The notes: generated by a model not told the origin, from the letters alone. A DNA stretch of 64,000 bases from Paramylibacter ulvae (GCF_014652655.1 NZ_BMZF01000009.1:1-64000); one strand, 5' to 3'. Positions 1-9,113 are shown, counted from the first letter of the stretch. Program-made: numbers and translations.

Positions 1-525
1 CGCGCACATGAGGTTTGTGGCACCGCGAAAAATACATTTGCCTTTATGCTAGCAGCACAGATACCAAACACCGTAATATATGTGCGAGAAAACCATCGCA
101 GCAACATCTTAAATCCTAGTGGATTTGCCAATATATTCGATCCCAGACGCATTCTAATGGTATATGCTAAGACCCAGATTGATGTTTTAGCCGTGGCCGA
201 AGAAACGCTTCGTTCGACAGCGGTTCAAATGGTTATTTATGAGCTTACAAAACCCATCAGCCTGACTGCGGCGAGGCGTTTACAATTGGCGGCACAAGCT
301 GGACAAACATTAGGTTTGGGTCTTATCCAAGATGGTATGGGCAGTAATGTGGCAGAAACCCGTTGGCATGCAGCAGCGATCTTTGATCCAGATGACTCGA
401 CTCTACAGCGTTGGGATATTATTAAGAACAAATCGGGAACATTGGGGTCTTGGTATGTTAGATGGAATTCAACGGCGCATTGTGTCGATCTGGTTTCCCC
501 GACTGGCAACGGATCGGGTTCTTAG
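1..525 (+). CDS. imuA: ImuA-like SOS mutagenesis protein, C-terminal part (5' end outside window)
   Basis: The reading frame is open from base 1, so the true start lies upstream; the first in-window ATG (46) is internal. The segment reads HEVCG near its start, followed by a RecA-like beta-alpha pattern (VIYVREN, RRILMVYAKTQ) and a TAARRLQLAAQ segment, as in ImuA, the RecA/SulA-like accessory of the ImuA-ImuB-DnaE2 mutasome. ImuA proteins are small, so most of the gene is probably present. The 3' end overlaps imuB by 71 bases, indicating one operon with imuB and dnaE2. The promoter, and any LexA site, would lie to the left and cannot be seen. Family assignment rests strongly on this gene order. 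Confidence 0.8.
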   Translation, partial: RAHEVCGTAKNTFAFMLAAQIPNTVIYVRENHRSNILNPSGFANIFDPRRILMVYAKTQIDVLAVAEETLRSTAVQMVIYELTKPISLTAARRLQLAAQAGQTLGLGLIQDGMGSNVAETRWHAAAIFDPDDSTLQRWDIIKNKSGTLGSWYVRWNSTAHCVDLVSPTGNGSGS

Positions 526-1915
526 GTCGCGCATGATTGATGGGCCTTTGGTTCTGACATTGAAACAGAATAATTCCAATCGGGTGTATTGTCTAAATGA
601 CGATGCCCAAAAGGCTGGTTTGCATCGCGGTATGCCCTATGCCGATGCGCGGGCGTTTTGTCCAAACTTACAAAGCCATCCCGCCGACCCGGTCAACGAT
701 CAGGCATTCCTGCATATTTTGCGCCGTTGGGCCACGCGTTATTGCCCATGGGTCGGTTTGGATGGTTCGGATGGTTTAGTTTTAGATGTAACAGGGTCAA
801 CACATTTATTCGGCAGCGAAGAGGTGATGCTTGCTGATATGCAAATGCGTTTGGATCGTGCGGGTGTTTCAGCACGGCTGAGCATCGCTGATACGCGCGG
901 TGCGGCTTGGGCGTTGACGCATTATGCAAATGGTAACAATATCGCGTTAGAATCGTTGCCTGTGGCGGCGTTACGGTTGCCAGATGATATTATCGTATCT
1001 CTTGCGCGCCTTGGGGTGCGAAGGATAGCAGATTTGATTGCTATACCTCGTGCGACATTGACACGTCGTTTTGGACGCGAGGTCTTGATGCGGGTGGATC
1101 AAGCATTGGGCCATCAGGTCGAAAATATTACGCCCTTGTCCAATCCGCCCCATTATGGTGTTCGGATCAGTTTCCCCGATCCTATCGGATTGGAACGTGA
1201 TGTTATCGCGGCGACGGGTCGTTTGCTGGATAAACTTTGCCCAAAGTTAGAGAACCAAGAGGCAGGCGCACGAACTTTGGTTCTTACGGTGTATCGCGTT
1301 GACCAAGATCATCAACAGGTCGAATTACGCTTGGCTAGCCCATTGCGGGATCCAAGGCGGATTTTATCGTTGTTTCAGCGCGGGATTGGTGCGGTTAAAG
1401 CTGGGTATGGAATTGATAAAATTCGGTTAGAGGCAGTGCAGGTGGAACCCTTGCCTGCCCGTCAGACGAACCATGTGCAAAACAGTGACAAAGGGGAACT
1501 GGACGATTTGATCAGCCGCATTGGTACACGCATTGGTATTGAAAATATCCATCGGTTTTTACCTGCTGACAGTCATATCCCCGAACGCAGTTTTAACATC
1601 GCATTGGCTGCTTATTCGTTACCAAGCGAACCTTGGGTTTGTCTTTATCCCCGCCCTATCGTTCTGTTTCCGCCAGAACAAATTGTGGCTAATGGCGCAA
1701 GACCTCCACAGAAATTTCAATGGCGGGGCATGCAACTGACCACTGGCAAGGCCACAGGGCCCGAACGGATCGCCCCAGAATGGTGGTTAGATGACGAAAA
1801 CTGGCGATCAGGCGTGCGCGATTATTGGCGTGTGGAAACACGCGAAGGGTGGCGGTTGTGGTTGTTTTATACACCACAAAAACCAGCGTGGTTTGTGCAG
1901 GGACAGTTTGCATGA
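455..1915 (+). CDS. imuB: ImuB, Y-family polymerase-like mutasome protein
   Basis: A 486-residue Y-family DNA-polymerase-like protein. The palm region reads LDGSDGLVLDVTGSTHLFG, the ImuB version of the polymerase motif. ImuB is known to be a catalytically inactive scaffold that binds the beta clamp and brings DnaE2 to lesions. ATG 455 is chosen over upstream in-frame starts: it has GGGG at 444-447 and gives the usual N-terminus (RRIVSIWFPRLATDR). The gene overlaps imuA upstream. Its stop overlaps the dnaE2 start as ATGA, so the three genes are probably co-translated and SOS-induced. Length fits the family. Confidence 0.88.
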   Translation: MLDGIQRRIVSIWFPRLATDRVLRSRMIDGPLVLTLKQNNSNRVYCLNDDAQKAGLHRGMPYADARAFCPNLQSHPADPVNDQAFLHILRRWATRYCPWVGLDGSDGLVLDVTGSTHLFGSEEVMLADMQMRLDRAGVSARLSIADTRGAAWALTHYANGNNIALESLPVAALRLPDDIIVSLARLGVRRIADLIAIPRATLTRRFGREVLMRVDQALGHQVENITPLSNPPHYGVRISFPDPIGLERDVIAATGRLLDKLCPKLENQEAGARTLVLTVYRVDQDHQQVELRLASPLRDPRRILSLFQRGIGAVKAGYGIDKIRLEAVQVEPLPARQTNHVQNSDKGELDDLISRIGTRIGIENIHRFLPADSHIPERSFNIALAAYSLPSEPWVCLYPRPIVLFPPEQIVANGARPPQKFQWRGMQLTTGKATGPERIAPEWWLDDENWRSGVRDYWRVETREGWRLWLFYTPQKPAWFVQGQFA

Positions 1916-4900
1916 GTACGTCCCAATCCCCCCATCATTCGATAGAAATAGACACAGATAGTGTTGGATACGCTGAGCTATCTATCACAAGCAATTTCAC
2001 GTTTCTAACAGGTGTGTCGCATCCAGAAGAATATGTCATACGGGCCGCTGAATTAGGGCTTTCTGCCATTGCAATCACAGATGAAAATTCTTTGGCTGGG
2101 GTAGTTCGGGCGTGGACTGCGTTAAAGGAGCTCAGAGGTGAGACAAACGATGCCATTCATTTACCGCGTCTGATTGTAGGGTGTCGTTTGGTGATCCAAG
2201 ATAGTATGTTGGATTGGATTTCCTTGCCAACAGATCGGGCCGCTTATCAGCGGCTTACGCGGCTTTTGACGCTTGGGAAGCGGCGGGCAGTGAAGGGAGA
2301 GTGCCATCTAACGCTCGCGGATATGCGCGATGGTTGTTCGGGGATGATCCTGATTGCATGTCCCAAGGGCAGACAGAAACCGTTTCTGAATGATATCAAA
2401 ACCCTGAAAAATAAATTCCCAAATCATGTGTTTTTAGCTGCGGCACCCAGATATGATGGGCGTGATCAGTCACGTATGAAAGCCTTGTCGCGCCTTGCGC
2501 AAAAGGCAAATACACCACTGGTGGCTGTGGGTGATGTTTTGATGCATCGCGCGCAACGACGCCAATTGGCCGATGTGGTGACCTGTATGCGCGACCATAT
2601 TAGGATAGACGAAATTGGCACGCGTGCGCTTGCAAATGCGGAGCGCCGTCTTAAATCAGCCAGCGATATGGCGCGATTGTTTCGCGATTGTCCAAGCGCC
2701 ATTCTGCGCACACAAGAAATAGCGGATCGATGCCGTTTCGATTTGGCAGAATTATCTTATGAATACCCCGATGAAATCGGCAAGGGGGAATTACCTCAGG
2801 CGCGTTTGGAACGGTTGGCGCGGGCGGGGATGAAATGCCGTTATCCCAATGGTGCCCCAGACAGGGCACATGCGCTGATGAAGAAAGAATTGTCATTGGT
2901 GCGGGATCTTGGGTTTTCTGCGTATTTCTTGACGGTTCATGACATTGTTCAATTCGCTCGCTCCCAAGGTATTTTGTGCCAAGGGCGTGGTTCTGCGGCC
3001 AATTCGATTTTGTGTTATCTGCTTGGTATCACAGATGTGAGCCCTGATATGATCACCATGGTATTTGAACGATTTGTATCTAAATATCGCGGTGAACCAC
3101 CAGACATCGACGTGGATTTTGAACATGAGCGTCGCGAAGAGGTCATTCAGTGGATTTACAAAAAATATGGTCGCCACCGAGCAGGGCTTTGCGCGACAGT
3201 TATCCGTTTTCGCACACGTTCCGCCATTCGCGAGGTGAGCAAGGTTATGGGGTTATCCCAAGATGTGGCGGCTGGTTTATCAAGCCAGATTTGGGGGATG
3301 TCAAATGGGGGCGTTGATCTGGACCGTATCCGCGAATTTGGGCTTGACCCCACGGATCGTCGGTTGATGCAAACCATTCGCCTGATTGGTGAAATCATCG
3401 GTTTCCCGCGCCATCTGTCGCAACATGTGGGTGGTTTCATTATCACCAAGGGGCGCTTGGATGAACTGAGCCCGATTGCAAATGCCGCGATGGAAGACCG
3501 CACTGTCATTGAATGGGATAAGGATGACATTGATGCCTTGGGCATTCTAAAGATTGATGTGCTGGGGCTGGGTATGCTTAGTTGTATTCGCAAGGCATTT
3601 GCATTGATGCGCAACCATACGGGCATTGATCTGAATATTGCCAACGTTCCCCAAGAGGATATCGCAACCTATGATATGCTGTGCAAGGCAGATGCCGTGG
3701 GCGTGTTTCAGGTCGAAAGCCGCGCTCAGATGAATTTTTTACCGCGCATGAAGCCGCGCACATTTTATGATCTGGTCATCGAGGTGGCGATCGTGCGCCC
3801 GGGCCCAATCCAAGGGGGCATGGTTCAACCTTATGTCAAACGACGCCAAGGATTGGAAAAGGTTAGCTACCCTTCCGAAGCGTTGCGCGACGTGTTGGGC
3901 AAAACGCTTGGAGTGCCATTGTTCCAAGAGCAGGCAATGCAAATCGCTGTTGTTGCGGCAGGGTTCACACCAGAAGAGGCGGATCGTTTGCGCCGATCTT
4001 TGGCATCATTCCGCCGTATGGGGACCATTGGTGTATTTCAGGAGCGGTTCATCCAAGGCATGTTGGATAATGGGTATGCCCCCGAATTTGCGGCCCAGTG
4101 TTTCTCTCAAATCGAAGGGTTTGCTGATTATGGTTTCCCCGAAAGCCACGCAGCAGCCTTTGCGATGTTGGCCTATGTGTCTGCGTGGTTGAAATGCCAC
4201 CATCCCGCGGTTTTTGCCTGTGCATTGTTGAATTCACAGCCTATGGGATTTTACGCCCCTGCTCAGATCGTGCGTGATGCGCGTGAACACAGGGTTGAGG
4301 TGCGGCCAATTTGTATTAACCACAGTGATTGGGACAATACGTTAGAGAAATGCCCAGATGGCAGTTTGGCTCTGCGGTTAGGGTTTCGCCAAATTAAAGG
4401 ACTAAAAGAAGAGGATGCGGGCTGGATTATTGCCGCGCGCGGCAATGGGTATCGCGATCCACAAACTGTTTGGCTGCGCGCGGGGGTGGCTCCAGCGGTT
4501 TTGGAACGCTTGGCACAAGCGGATGCATTTGCGGATATGGGAATGACACGGCGCGCGGCACTTTGGGATGTCAAAGCAATTCGTAGCAAAACGCCTTTGC
4601 CTTTGTTCAACGACCCGATTGACGGAGAGGCTATTTGTGAACCACAGGTCAACCTGCCAGCCATGCATTTAGGCGAAGAGGTCGTAGAAGATTATGTCGC
4701 CGCACGTCTTAGCCTGCGCGCCCACCCAATGGAAATGTTGCGTTCAAATATTCCTGATCTTACCACCCACAATCGCTTGGCGAAAATCCCCTTGGGGCGG
4801 TATTCTGTTTGCGGTTTGGTGATCACACGCCAACGACCTGGTACCGCATCGGGTGTAATTTTTTTGACACTAGAGGATGAAACGGGCGTTTCTAATGTGG

Positions 4901-5187
4901 TGGTCTGGCCGAAAATCTATGAACAGTTTCGTCGGGCCGTCATGGGGGCACGATTGCTCAAGGTTACAGGCCGTATCCAGCGTGAGGGTATCGTGGTACA
5001 TTTAATCGCAGAGATCATCGTCGATATGTCTGCGAAGCTAACAGAATTGGGGCATCCCATGGATGATGCAATCCAAACCGAAGGTGCCCGTACCGATGAT
5101 ACACCTAAAAAAACACGCTATCCTGCCCGCGCTATGCATCCGCGTGAACAGGCAAAGCGATTATTCCCAAGCAGAGATTTCCATTGA
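1912..5187 (+). CDS. dnaE2: Error-prone DNA polymerase DnaE2
   Basis: A 1091-residue C-family polymerase for translesion synthesis. Residues 20-90 form an N-terminal PHP domain in which expected metal ligands are replaced (TSNFTFLTG, ITDENSLAG); this is typical of DnaE2 and separates it from replicative DnaE. The palm has CQGRGSAANSILCY and, near residue 398, PDIDVDFEHERREE carrying catalytic aspartates. HVGGFIITKGRL follows. An OB-fold lies at about 960-1040, and the protein ends in the DnaE2-like LFPSRDFH. ATG 1912 overlaps the imuB stop as ATGA. Together with ImuA and ImuB it would make up the SOS mutasome. Confidence 0.95.
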   Translation: MSTSQSPHHSIEIDTDSVGYAELSITSNFTFLTGVSHPEEYVIRAAELGLSAIAITDENSLAGVVRAWTALKELRGETNDAIHLPRLIVGCRLVIQDSMLDWISLPTDRAAYQRLTRLLTLGKRRAVKGECHLTLADMRDGCSGMILIACPKGRQKPFLNDIKTLKNKFPNHVFLAAAPRYDGRDQSRMKALSRLAQKANTPLVAVGDVLMHRAQRRQLADVVTCMRDHIRIDEIGTRALANAERRLKSASDMARLFRDCPSAILRTQEIADRCRFDLAELSYEYPDEIGKGELPQARLERLARAGMKCRYPNGAPDRAHALMKKELSLVRDLGFSAYFLTVHDIVQFARSQGILCQGRGSAANSILCYLLGITDVSPDMITMVFERFVSKYRGEPPDIDVDFEHERREEVIQWIYKKYGRHRAGLCATVIRFRTRSAIREVSKVMGLSQDVAAGLSSQIWGMSNGGVDLDRIREFGLDPTDRRLMQTIRLIGEIIGFPRHLSQHVGGFIITKGRLDELSPIANAAMEDRTVIEWDKDDIDALGILKIDVLGLGMLSCIRKAFALMRNHTGIDLNIANVPQEDIATYDMLCKADAVGVFQVESRAQMNFLPRMKPRTFYDLVIEVAIVRPGPIQGGMVQPYVKRRQGLEKVSYPSEALRDVLGKTLGVPLFQEQAMQIAVVAAGFTPEEADRLRRSLASFRRMGTIGVFQERFIQGMLDNGYAPEFAAQCFSQIEGFADYGFPESHAAAFAMLAYVSAWLKCHHPAVFACALLNSQPMGFYAPAQIVRDAREHRVEVRPICINHSDWDNTLEKCPDGSLALRLGFRQIKGLKEEDAGWIIAARGNGYRDPQTVWLRAGVAPAVLERLAQADAFADMGMTRRAALWDVKAIRSKTPLPLFNDPIDGEAICEPQVNLPAMHLGEEVVEDYVAARLSLRAHPMEMLRSNIPDLTTHNRLAKIPLGRYSVCGLVITRQRPGTASGVIFLTLEDETGVSNVVVWPKIYEQFRRAVMGARLLKVTGRIQREGIVVHLIAEIIVDMSAKLTELGHPMDDAIQTEGARTDDTPKKTRYPARAMHPREQAKRLFPSRDFH

Positions 5188-5275
5188 TGGTGATGCCGCG
5201 GGCAGCAGAGAGAATGAAAGAAATCTGATTTGCGAGGAAAAATTGAATGGCTGCTAGAATTTGGTGTCGTCGCAC

Positions 5276-6145
5276 CTAGAGCCTTCCACGTTCGCGCCAG
5301 AAAGTATAAACACCCATTGAAACGACAATAACCATTCCGATCAGTGTCAAATAATCGGGTGTTTCATCCCAGATAATCCATCCCAGCAAAATGGCCCATA
5401 TCATGATGCTATATCGAAATGGCGCAACGATTGCGACTTCGCCAAATCGCATTGCGGCGACGGAACAGTAGTAACCTACAAAAATTAAGACGGATGCAAG
5501 CATCAGTAACAACAACGTTTGCGATGTCATTGGTTGCCATGAATGTGTGATGATCAGCGCAATTGCCCCTGCAAATGTAATCGCGATTGCGGTGACAAAG
5601 CTGACAAATAACGTGGACACTTGATCTGAAAATTGCCGAACAATCAGATCGCGAAATGTAATAAAGACCACAGCAACCATCGCCAATATTGCGTAACTGT
5701 TAAACCCTTCCGTACCAGGTTTGATAATCAGCATCACCCCGACAAGCCCGATGAAAATGGCCCCCGCACGTCGCCAGCCGATGGTTTCATTCAACAACCA
5801 GACCGCTGCAAGGCTCACGGTTAGCGGAAGCGCTTGCAAAATTGCGGTGACATTCGCGATTGGCATATGCAAGAGAGCGGTCAAAAAGCAAAAAGTAGCC
5901 CCAAGTTCGGTAAGGGTGCGCAAGGCGATCCAGCGCAAATCTGTTGAATTTGGTAGAATTTTAAACGCACCCATGCGCCACGCAAACAATCCTATTAACA
6001 GGGATGCGAAAACACCGCGTACAAAAATGGCTTGATAAATACCAATATCAGCGGCGCCAAGTTTAATGGCGGCATCATTAAAGGCAAAGCCCGCCATAGA
6101 TCCCGCCATAAGAAGCGCGCCTTTGGTGTTTTGTGAATTTTGCAT
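5276..6145 (-). CDS. EamA/DMT-superfamily exporter
   Basis: A 289-residue, very hydrophobic inner-membrane protein with about ten predicted helices in two EamA repeats (about 1-140 and 150-280), the usual size for the drug/metabolite transporter superfamily. The N-terminus (KGALLMAGSMAGFAFNDAAIK) and the GVMLIIKPG segment at the end of repeat one are typical. The substrate cannot be deduced. It is divergent from the ArsR-led operon starting at 6255 and shares a 109-base intergenic region containing a perfect palindrome, so the ArsR-type protein could also control this exporter. An unrelated DMT protein lies at 57702-58577. Confidence 0.85.
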   Translation of the reverse strand: MQNSQNTKGALLMAGSMAGFAFNDAAIKLGAADIGIYQAIFVRGVFASLLIGLFAWRMGAFKILPNSTDLRWIALRTLTELGATFCFLTALLHMPIANVTAILQALPLTVSLAAVWLLNETIGWRRAGAIFIGLVGVMLIIKPGTEGFNSYAILAMVAVVFITFRDLIVRQFSDQVSTLFVSFVTAIAITFAGAIALIITHSWQPMTSQTLLLLMLASVLIFVGYYCSVAAMRFGEVAIVAPFRYSIMIWAILLGWIIWDETPDYLTLIGMVIVVSMGVYTFWRERGRL

Positions 6146-6212
6146 GAGTTCTCGTTTTTGTGAAACGCTAGCGGAGCGACGTGCCAGAAGCGAGTATAAT
6201 TTGACTCTTCAT

Positions 6213-6234
6213 TATTTAACGGTATTGTTAAATA
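6213..6234. promoter_or_regulatory. Palindromic operator, probably for the adjacent ArsR-type regulator
   Basis: A perfect inverted repeat: TATTTAAC (6213-6220), a 6-base spacer, then GTTAAATA (6227-6234). It is 21 bases before the regulator start at 6255 and just downstream of a TTGACT hexamer (6201-6206), so a bound dimer would cover the promoter. The AT-rich symmetric site fits the usual autorepression by ArsR-family proteins. Confidence 0.6.
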
Positions 6235-6254
6235 CAGTTTACAATGGAAAGTTT

Positions 6255-6581
6255 ATGCCAAGCTTAAACAAAACATTTGCGGCACTGTCTGATCCAACGC
6301 GGTTTGCGATTGTGAATCAATTGCTTGTGGATGGCGAAACATCTGCGGGATCATTGCAACAGGTTGCAGATATGTCTGGCCCTGCGATTTCACGCCATTT
6401 GAAAATATTACGCAACGCGGGGGTGGTGGAACAACGCATCGATGCGCAACGTCGCATGTATCGCGTTCGCCCGCAGGCCATTATGGCAGTTCATAATTGG
6501 ACGATCAGCCATCAAGAATTTTGGCAATCAAGTGTGGATCGATTGGAACAAGTGTTGCTTGCAGAAAAGGAAAGAAAATGA
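6255..6581 (+). CDS. ArsR-family winged-helix transcriptional regulator
   Basis: A 108-residue helix-turn-helix protein beginning with the family hallmark ALSDPTRFAIVNQL and carrying the recognition-helix segment GPAISRHLKILRNAGVV. There is no cysteine-rich metal site, so it belongs to the ArsR subgroup often paired with SRPBCC proteins rather than to classical arsenic or metal sensors. ATG 6255 follows GGAAAG; longer in-frame starts run back through the promoter palindrome. Its stop overlaps the next start as ATGA, giving the common ArsR-SRPBCC-YCII operon. The likely role is autorepression plus control of the two downstream genes and perhaps the divergent exporter. The effector is unknown. 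Confidence 0.88.
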   Translation: MPSLNKTFAALSDPTRFAIVNQLLVDGETSAGSLQQVADMSGPAISRHLKILRNAGVVEQRIDAQRRMYRVRPQAIMAVHNWTISHQEFWQSSVDRLEQVLLAEKERK

Positions 6582-7033
6582 AGCCACTCATCATTACAAA
6601 AAATTTTCCGATAAGCCCGATAACTGTGTATGATTATATCACCCGTCCAGAACATTTATTGAAATGGTGGGGGCCAGAAAACATGACATGCCCTGAATTT
6701 GAACTTGATCTTACACAATCTGGTAAATGGGTTACGGTTATGGAAAACGCTCAAGGCCAGAAATTCAAAGTGTCAGGTGTTGTGAAAAAAGTTTCACCAC
6801 CACGTTACGTGGAATTCACATGGGCATGGCACAATGATCAAGATCAACGCGGCCACGAGAGCGTTGTGCGAATGGACGTTAAAGATGATGGTGTGGGTGG
6901 AACGAATTTCACCTTAACCCATTCTGGATTGGCGGATGATGAATCTGCACAAAACCATAACCAAGGCTGGACATCCAGTTTACGCAAACTTGATGCAATG
7001 GCTGGACAAACACAGGAGGAACAACATGTCTGA
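6578..7033 (+). CDS. SRPBCC (AHSA1/START-like) domain protein
   Basis: A 151-residue helix-grip protein. PEHLLKWWGPENMTCP near the N-terminus and a C-terminal GWTSSLRKLDAMAG helix are typical of the Aha1/CalC-like branch of the SRPBCC superfamily, which binds hydrophobic ligands in a deep cavity. The ATG overlaps the ArsR stop by four bases, showing translational coupling. Proteins of this type are regularly encoded just after ArsR regulators; their ligands are mostly unknown. No catalytic residue can be assigned from sequence alone. Confidence 0.85.
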   Translation: MKPLIITKNFPISPITVYDYITRPEHLLKWWGPENMTCPEFELDLTQSGKWVTVMENAQGQKFKVSGVVKKVSPPRYVEFTWAWHNDQDQRGHESVVRMDVKDDGVGGTNFTLTHSGLADDESAQNHNQGWTSSLRKLDAMAGQTQEEQHV

Positions 7034-7337
7034 ATTTCTTTATGTATATCACGGTGGCAAACATCCCGAAACGCCCGAAGAGGGCGAACAGATGATGGCA
7101 AAATGGCAGGCTTGGATGGATAAACACCAATCACAATTTTCGAATCCGGGGAATCCAGTTGGCATGTCTAAAACCGTGAGCGCGAGCGGTATTGCCGATA
7201 ATGGTGGTTCTAATCCGACGTCTGGATTTACAATCGTTTCCGCGAAAACCATCGAAGAAGCCTGTGAAATCGCAAAAGGTTGCCCGATCAATGACGAAGG
7301 TGGAAGCATCGAAGTCGCTGAAATCATTGAAATGTAA
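7026..7337 (+). CDS. YCII-like (DGPF-type) domain protein
   Basis: A small 103-residue protein starting MSEFLYVYHGG, with a central WQAWMDKHQ helix and a C-terminal pattern (TIEEACEIAKGCP...SIEVAEI) that matches the dimeric alpha/beta YCII fold. ATG 7026 lies inside the preceding SRPBCC gene (8-base overlap) with AGGAGG just before it, so it is the third gene of the ArsR operon. YCII-like proteins are often linked to ArsR/SRPBCC or to ECF sigma factors; enzymatic activity is mostly undefined. Longer in-frame starts were rejected because they would overlap the SRPBCC gene by about 90 bases. Confidence 0.78.
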   Translation: MSEFLYVYHGGKHPETPEEGEQMMAKWQAWMDKHQSQFSNPGNPVGMSKTVSASGIADNGGSNPTSGFTIVSAKTIEEACEIAKGCPINDEGGSIEVAEIIEM

Positions 7338-7392
7338 CCACATCAACAGCACCGATGCGCAGATATTTCCTTATGAATAGGCTCTGTGCCCT

Positions 7393-7420
7393 TTGCAGAT
7401 GGGGCTGGCGTTCCTATATT
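7393..7420 (+). promoter_or_regulatory. Sigma-70-like promoter of the DUF533 gene
   Basis: TTGCAG (7393-7398) and TATATT (7415-7420) are 16 bases apart. They lie 33 bases upstream of the DUF533 start, whose own ribosome site is TTGGAGG. Confidence 0.5.
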
Positions 7421-7452
7421 CTTGGTAACTCATTTATCTTGGAGGATTTCTT

Positions 7453-8259
7453 ATGAGCCTAGTTGGAACGCTTGCAAAACTTGCAGTTGGTTACGCCGTC
7501 GCGCGTGGAGTCAAAAGTGTAATCGGTGGCGGTGGTGCTGCGAAGTCAGGTGGTGGAAGCGTGTTTGGTGGATCCGCATCGGGCCAATCAACAGGGCTTG
7601 AAGGCATCATGGAAAGCATTACTGGTGGTCAAACTGGTGGCACAACCAGTGCCAGCACGGGCGGTGGTATCGGTGATTTGCTGGGTCAATTGGGTGGCGG
7701 TAAATCCGCAGGTGGAATTGGCGATATATTAGGTCAGCTTGGTGGCGGTGCATCTAGTGCTGGTGCTGGTGCTGGTGGCCTGGGTGGTTTGCTGGGTCAA
7801 TTGGGCGCGGGTTCTGCGGCTGGTGGTTTGGGCGGCATGTTGAATGATGCGCTTAGCGGAAGCGCGGGTGGGCTCGGCAATGTTCAAGAAAAGCCAAGCC
7901 AAAAAGAAGAAGCCGCAGCAGGCCTGATGATCCGTGCGATGTTGCAGGCAGCAAAGGCCGACGGCAGCGTTGATGAGACCGAGAAACAGCAGTTGTTGCA
8001 ACATCTTGGTGATCTTGACCAAGACGAAATTAACTTTGTGAACGCTGAGATGAACCGCGGCATTGATATCCGTGGTCTTGCCGCTGATGTGCCAAATGGC
8101 ATGGAGCAACAAGTTTACATGATGTCATTGATGGGCATTAATTTGGATAACCAAAACGAAGCGCAATATTTGAACGATCTTGCAAATGCGATGAACATTG
8201 GCAAACAGCAAGTGAACCAAATTCATCAAATGCTGGGTGTTCAGCCGCTATATGCATAA
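7453..8259 (+). CDS. DUF533 / TerB-like protein with long glycine-rich linker
   Basis: A 268-residue protein in three parts. Residues 1-30 are a short hydrophobic N-terminus (LVGTLAKLAVGYAVARGV). About 30-145 is low-complexity Gly/Ser/Ala sequence with repeated GxxLGQLGGG units. About 150-268 is an all-helical DUF533/TerB-like domain (AAAKADGSVDETEKQQLLQHL ... INLDNQNEAQYL). The conserved acidic D-G-x-V-D-E segment resembles TerB metal-binding proteins. ATG 7453 has a strong GGAGG, and the gene ends in a clear terminator, so it appears monocistronic. Function is not established; related E. coli YebE is an inner-membrane stress protein, so an envelope location is a reasonable guess. Confidence 0.8.
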   Translation: MSLVGTLAKLAVGYAVARGVKSVIGGGGAAKSGGGSVFGGSASGQSTGLEGIMESITGGQTGGTTSASTGGGIGDLLGQLGGGKSAGGIGDILGQLGGGASSAGAGAGGLGGLLGQLGAGSAAGGLGGMLNDALSGSAGGLGNVQEKPSQKEEAAAGLMIRAMLQAAKADGSVDETEKQQLLQHLGDLDQDEINFVNAEMNRGIDIRGLAADVPNGMEQQVYMMSLMGINLDNQNEAQYLNDLANAMNIGKQQVNQIHQMLGVQPLYA

Positions 8260-8266
8260 TTTTCTG

Positions 8267-8299
8267 ACGTGCCGCACATGTTTGCGCGGCACGTTTTTT
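8267..8299 (+). terminator. Rho-independent terminator after the DUF533 gene
   Basis: Arms ACGTGCCGC (8267-8275) and GCGGCACGT (8286-8294), a 10-base loop and a run of six T. It starts 8 bases after the DUF533 stop and overlaps the last codon of the converging aldolase gene. Confidence 0.85.
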
Positions 8300-9056
8300 A
8301 ATGCGCGTAATTCGCGCCTTCTTCATCCAGTATCGCTTTTAGCTCTGCCAAATGGCGATCACCTTGTTCAGGGTATTCTTCAAGTTCGCGTGCGGTTTTT
8401 TCTGCGATGTCATCCGATAATACGCGCAATGGCTGACCTGTTTGTAATGCGCGAATATATGTTTCTGCAGCGCGTTCAAAATAATACATTCGATTAAATG
8501 TATCCGCGACCGTATCGCCAATGACCATGACGCCGTGATTGCCCATGATCATGACTTTCTTATTTGGATCTTGGAACAATTCGGCGCAACGTTCGCCCTC
8601 TTCTTCAAAGGCAAGCCCACCGTAATGTTCATCAATGACATATCGGTTGAAAAATGTCGCTGTGTTTTGATCAATGGGTAAAAGGCGGCTGTCCGCAAGG
8701 CTTGCCAATACAGTGGCGTGAATTGAGTGTACGTGAATGGCGCATCGTGCATGAGGACAATGGCGATGAATTGCTCCGTGTAATCCCCAAGCGGTTGGAT
8801 CGGGTGCATTGGGCCCATGTAGTGTTTCTGGGTCATTCGCATCAATCAACAACATGTCAGATGCTTTGATCCGTGAAAAATGCATCTGATTTGGATTCAT
8901 CAGAAACTGTGTGCCGTCGTCATTCACCGCTAATGAAAAATGGTTGGCCACCGCTTCGTGCATGTTCAATCGCGCCGTCCAACGAAACGCCGCGGCAAGG
9001 TCAATGCGTTGCTGCTGGTAAGGCAGATTGGTGAGCTGCGTTATGATATTTGTCAT
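8298..9056 (-). CDS. Class II aldolase/adducin family protein
   Basis: A 252-residue protein of the class II aldolase fold. The zinc site is seen as HRHCPHARCAIHVHS, with a further histidine in GNHGVMVIGD; the C-terminus has the usual MYYFERAAETYIRAL helix. Members are zinc-dependent aldolases, epimerases or decarboxylases; the substrate cannot be read here. The ATG at 9056 is preferred because AAAGGGGAA lies about 5 bases before it; a possible upstream ATG at 9101 has no such site. It follows the RTX gene on the same strand after a hairpin, so it probably has its own promoter. Confidence 0.85.
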   Translation of the reverse strand: MTNIITQLTNLPYQQQRIDLAAAFRWTARLNMHEAVANHFSLAVNDDGTQFLMNPNQMHFSRIKASDMLLIDANDPETLHGPNAPDPTAWGLHGAIHRHCPHARCAIHVHSIHATVLASLADSRLLPIDQNTATFFNRYVIDEHYGGLAFEEEGERCAELFQDPNKKVMIMGNHGVMVIGDTVADTFNRMYYFERAAETYIRALQTGQPLRVLSDDIAEKTARELEEYPEQGDRHLAELKAILDEEGANYAH

Positions 9057-9113
9057 ATTTCCCCTTTGCCAATGTGCAAAAATATCGGGCCGGTTTACCA
9101 TTTAATGTAACCA

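Noticed and set aside
3156-3644. 162-codon minus-strand ORF inside dnaE2
   Set aside because: Antisense shadow of a well-supported polymerase gene; no known motif and arginine/serine-rich, as mirrored coding frames are.
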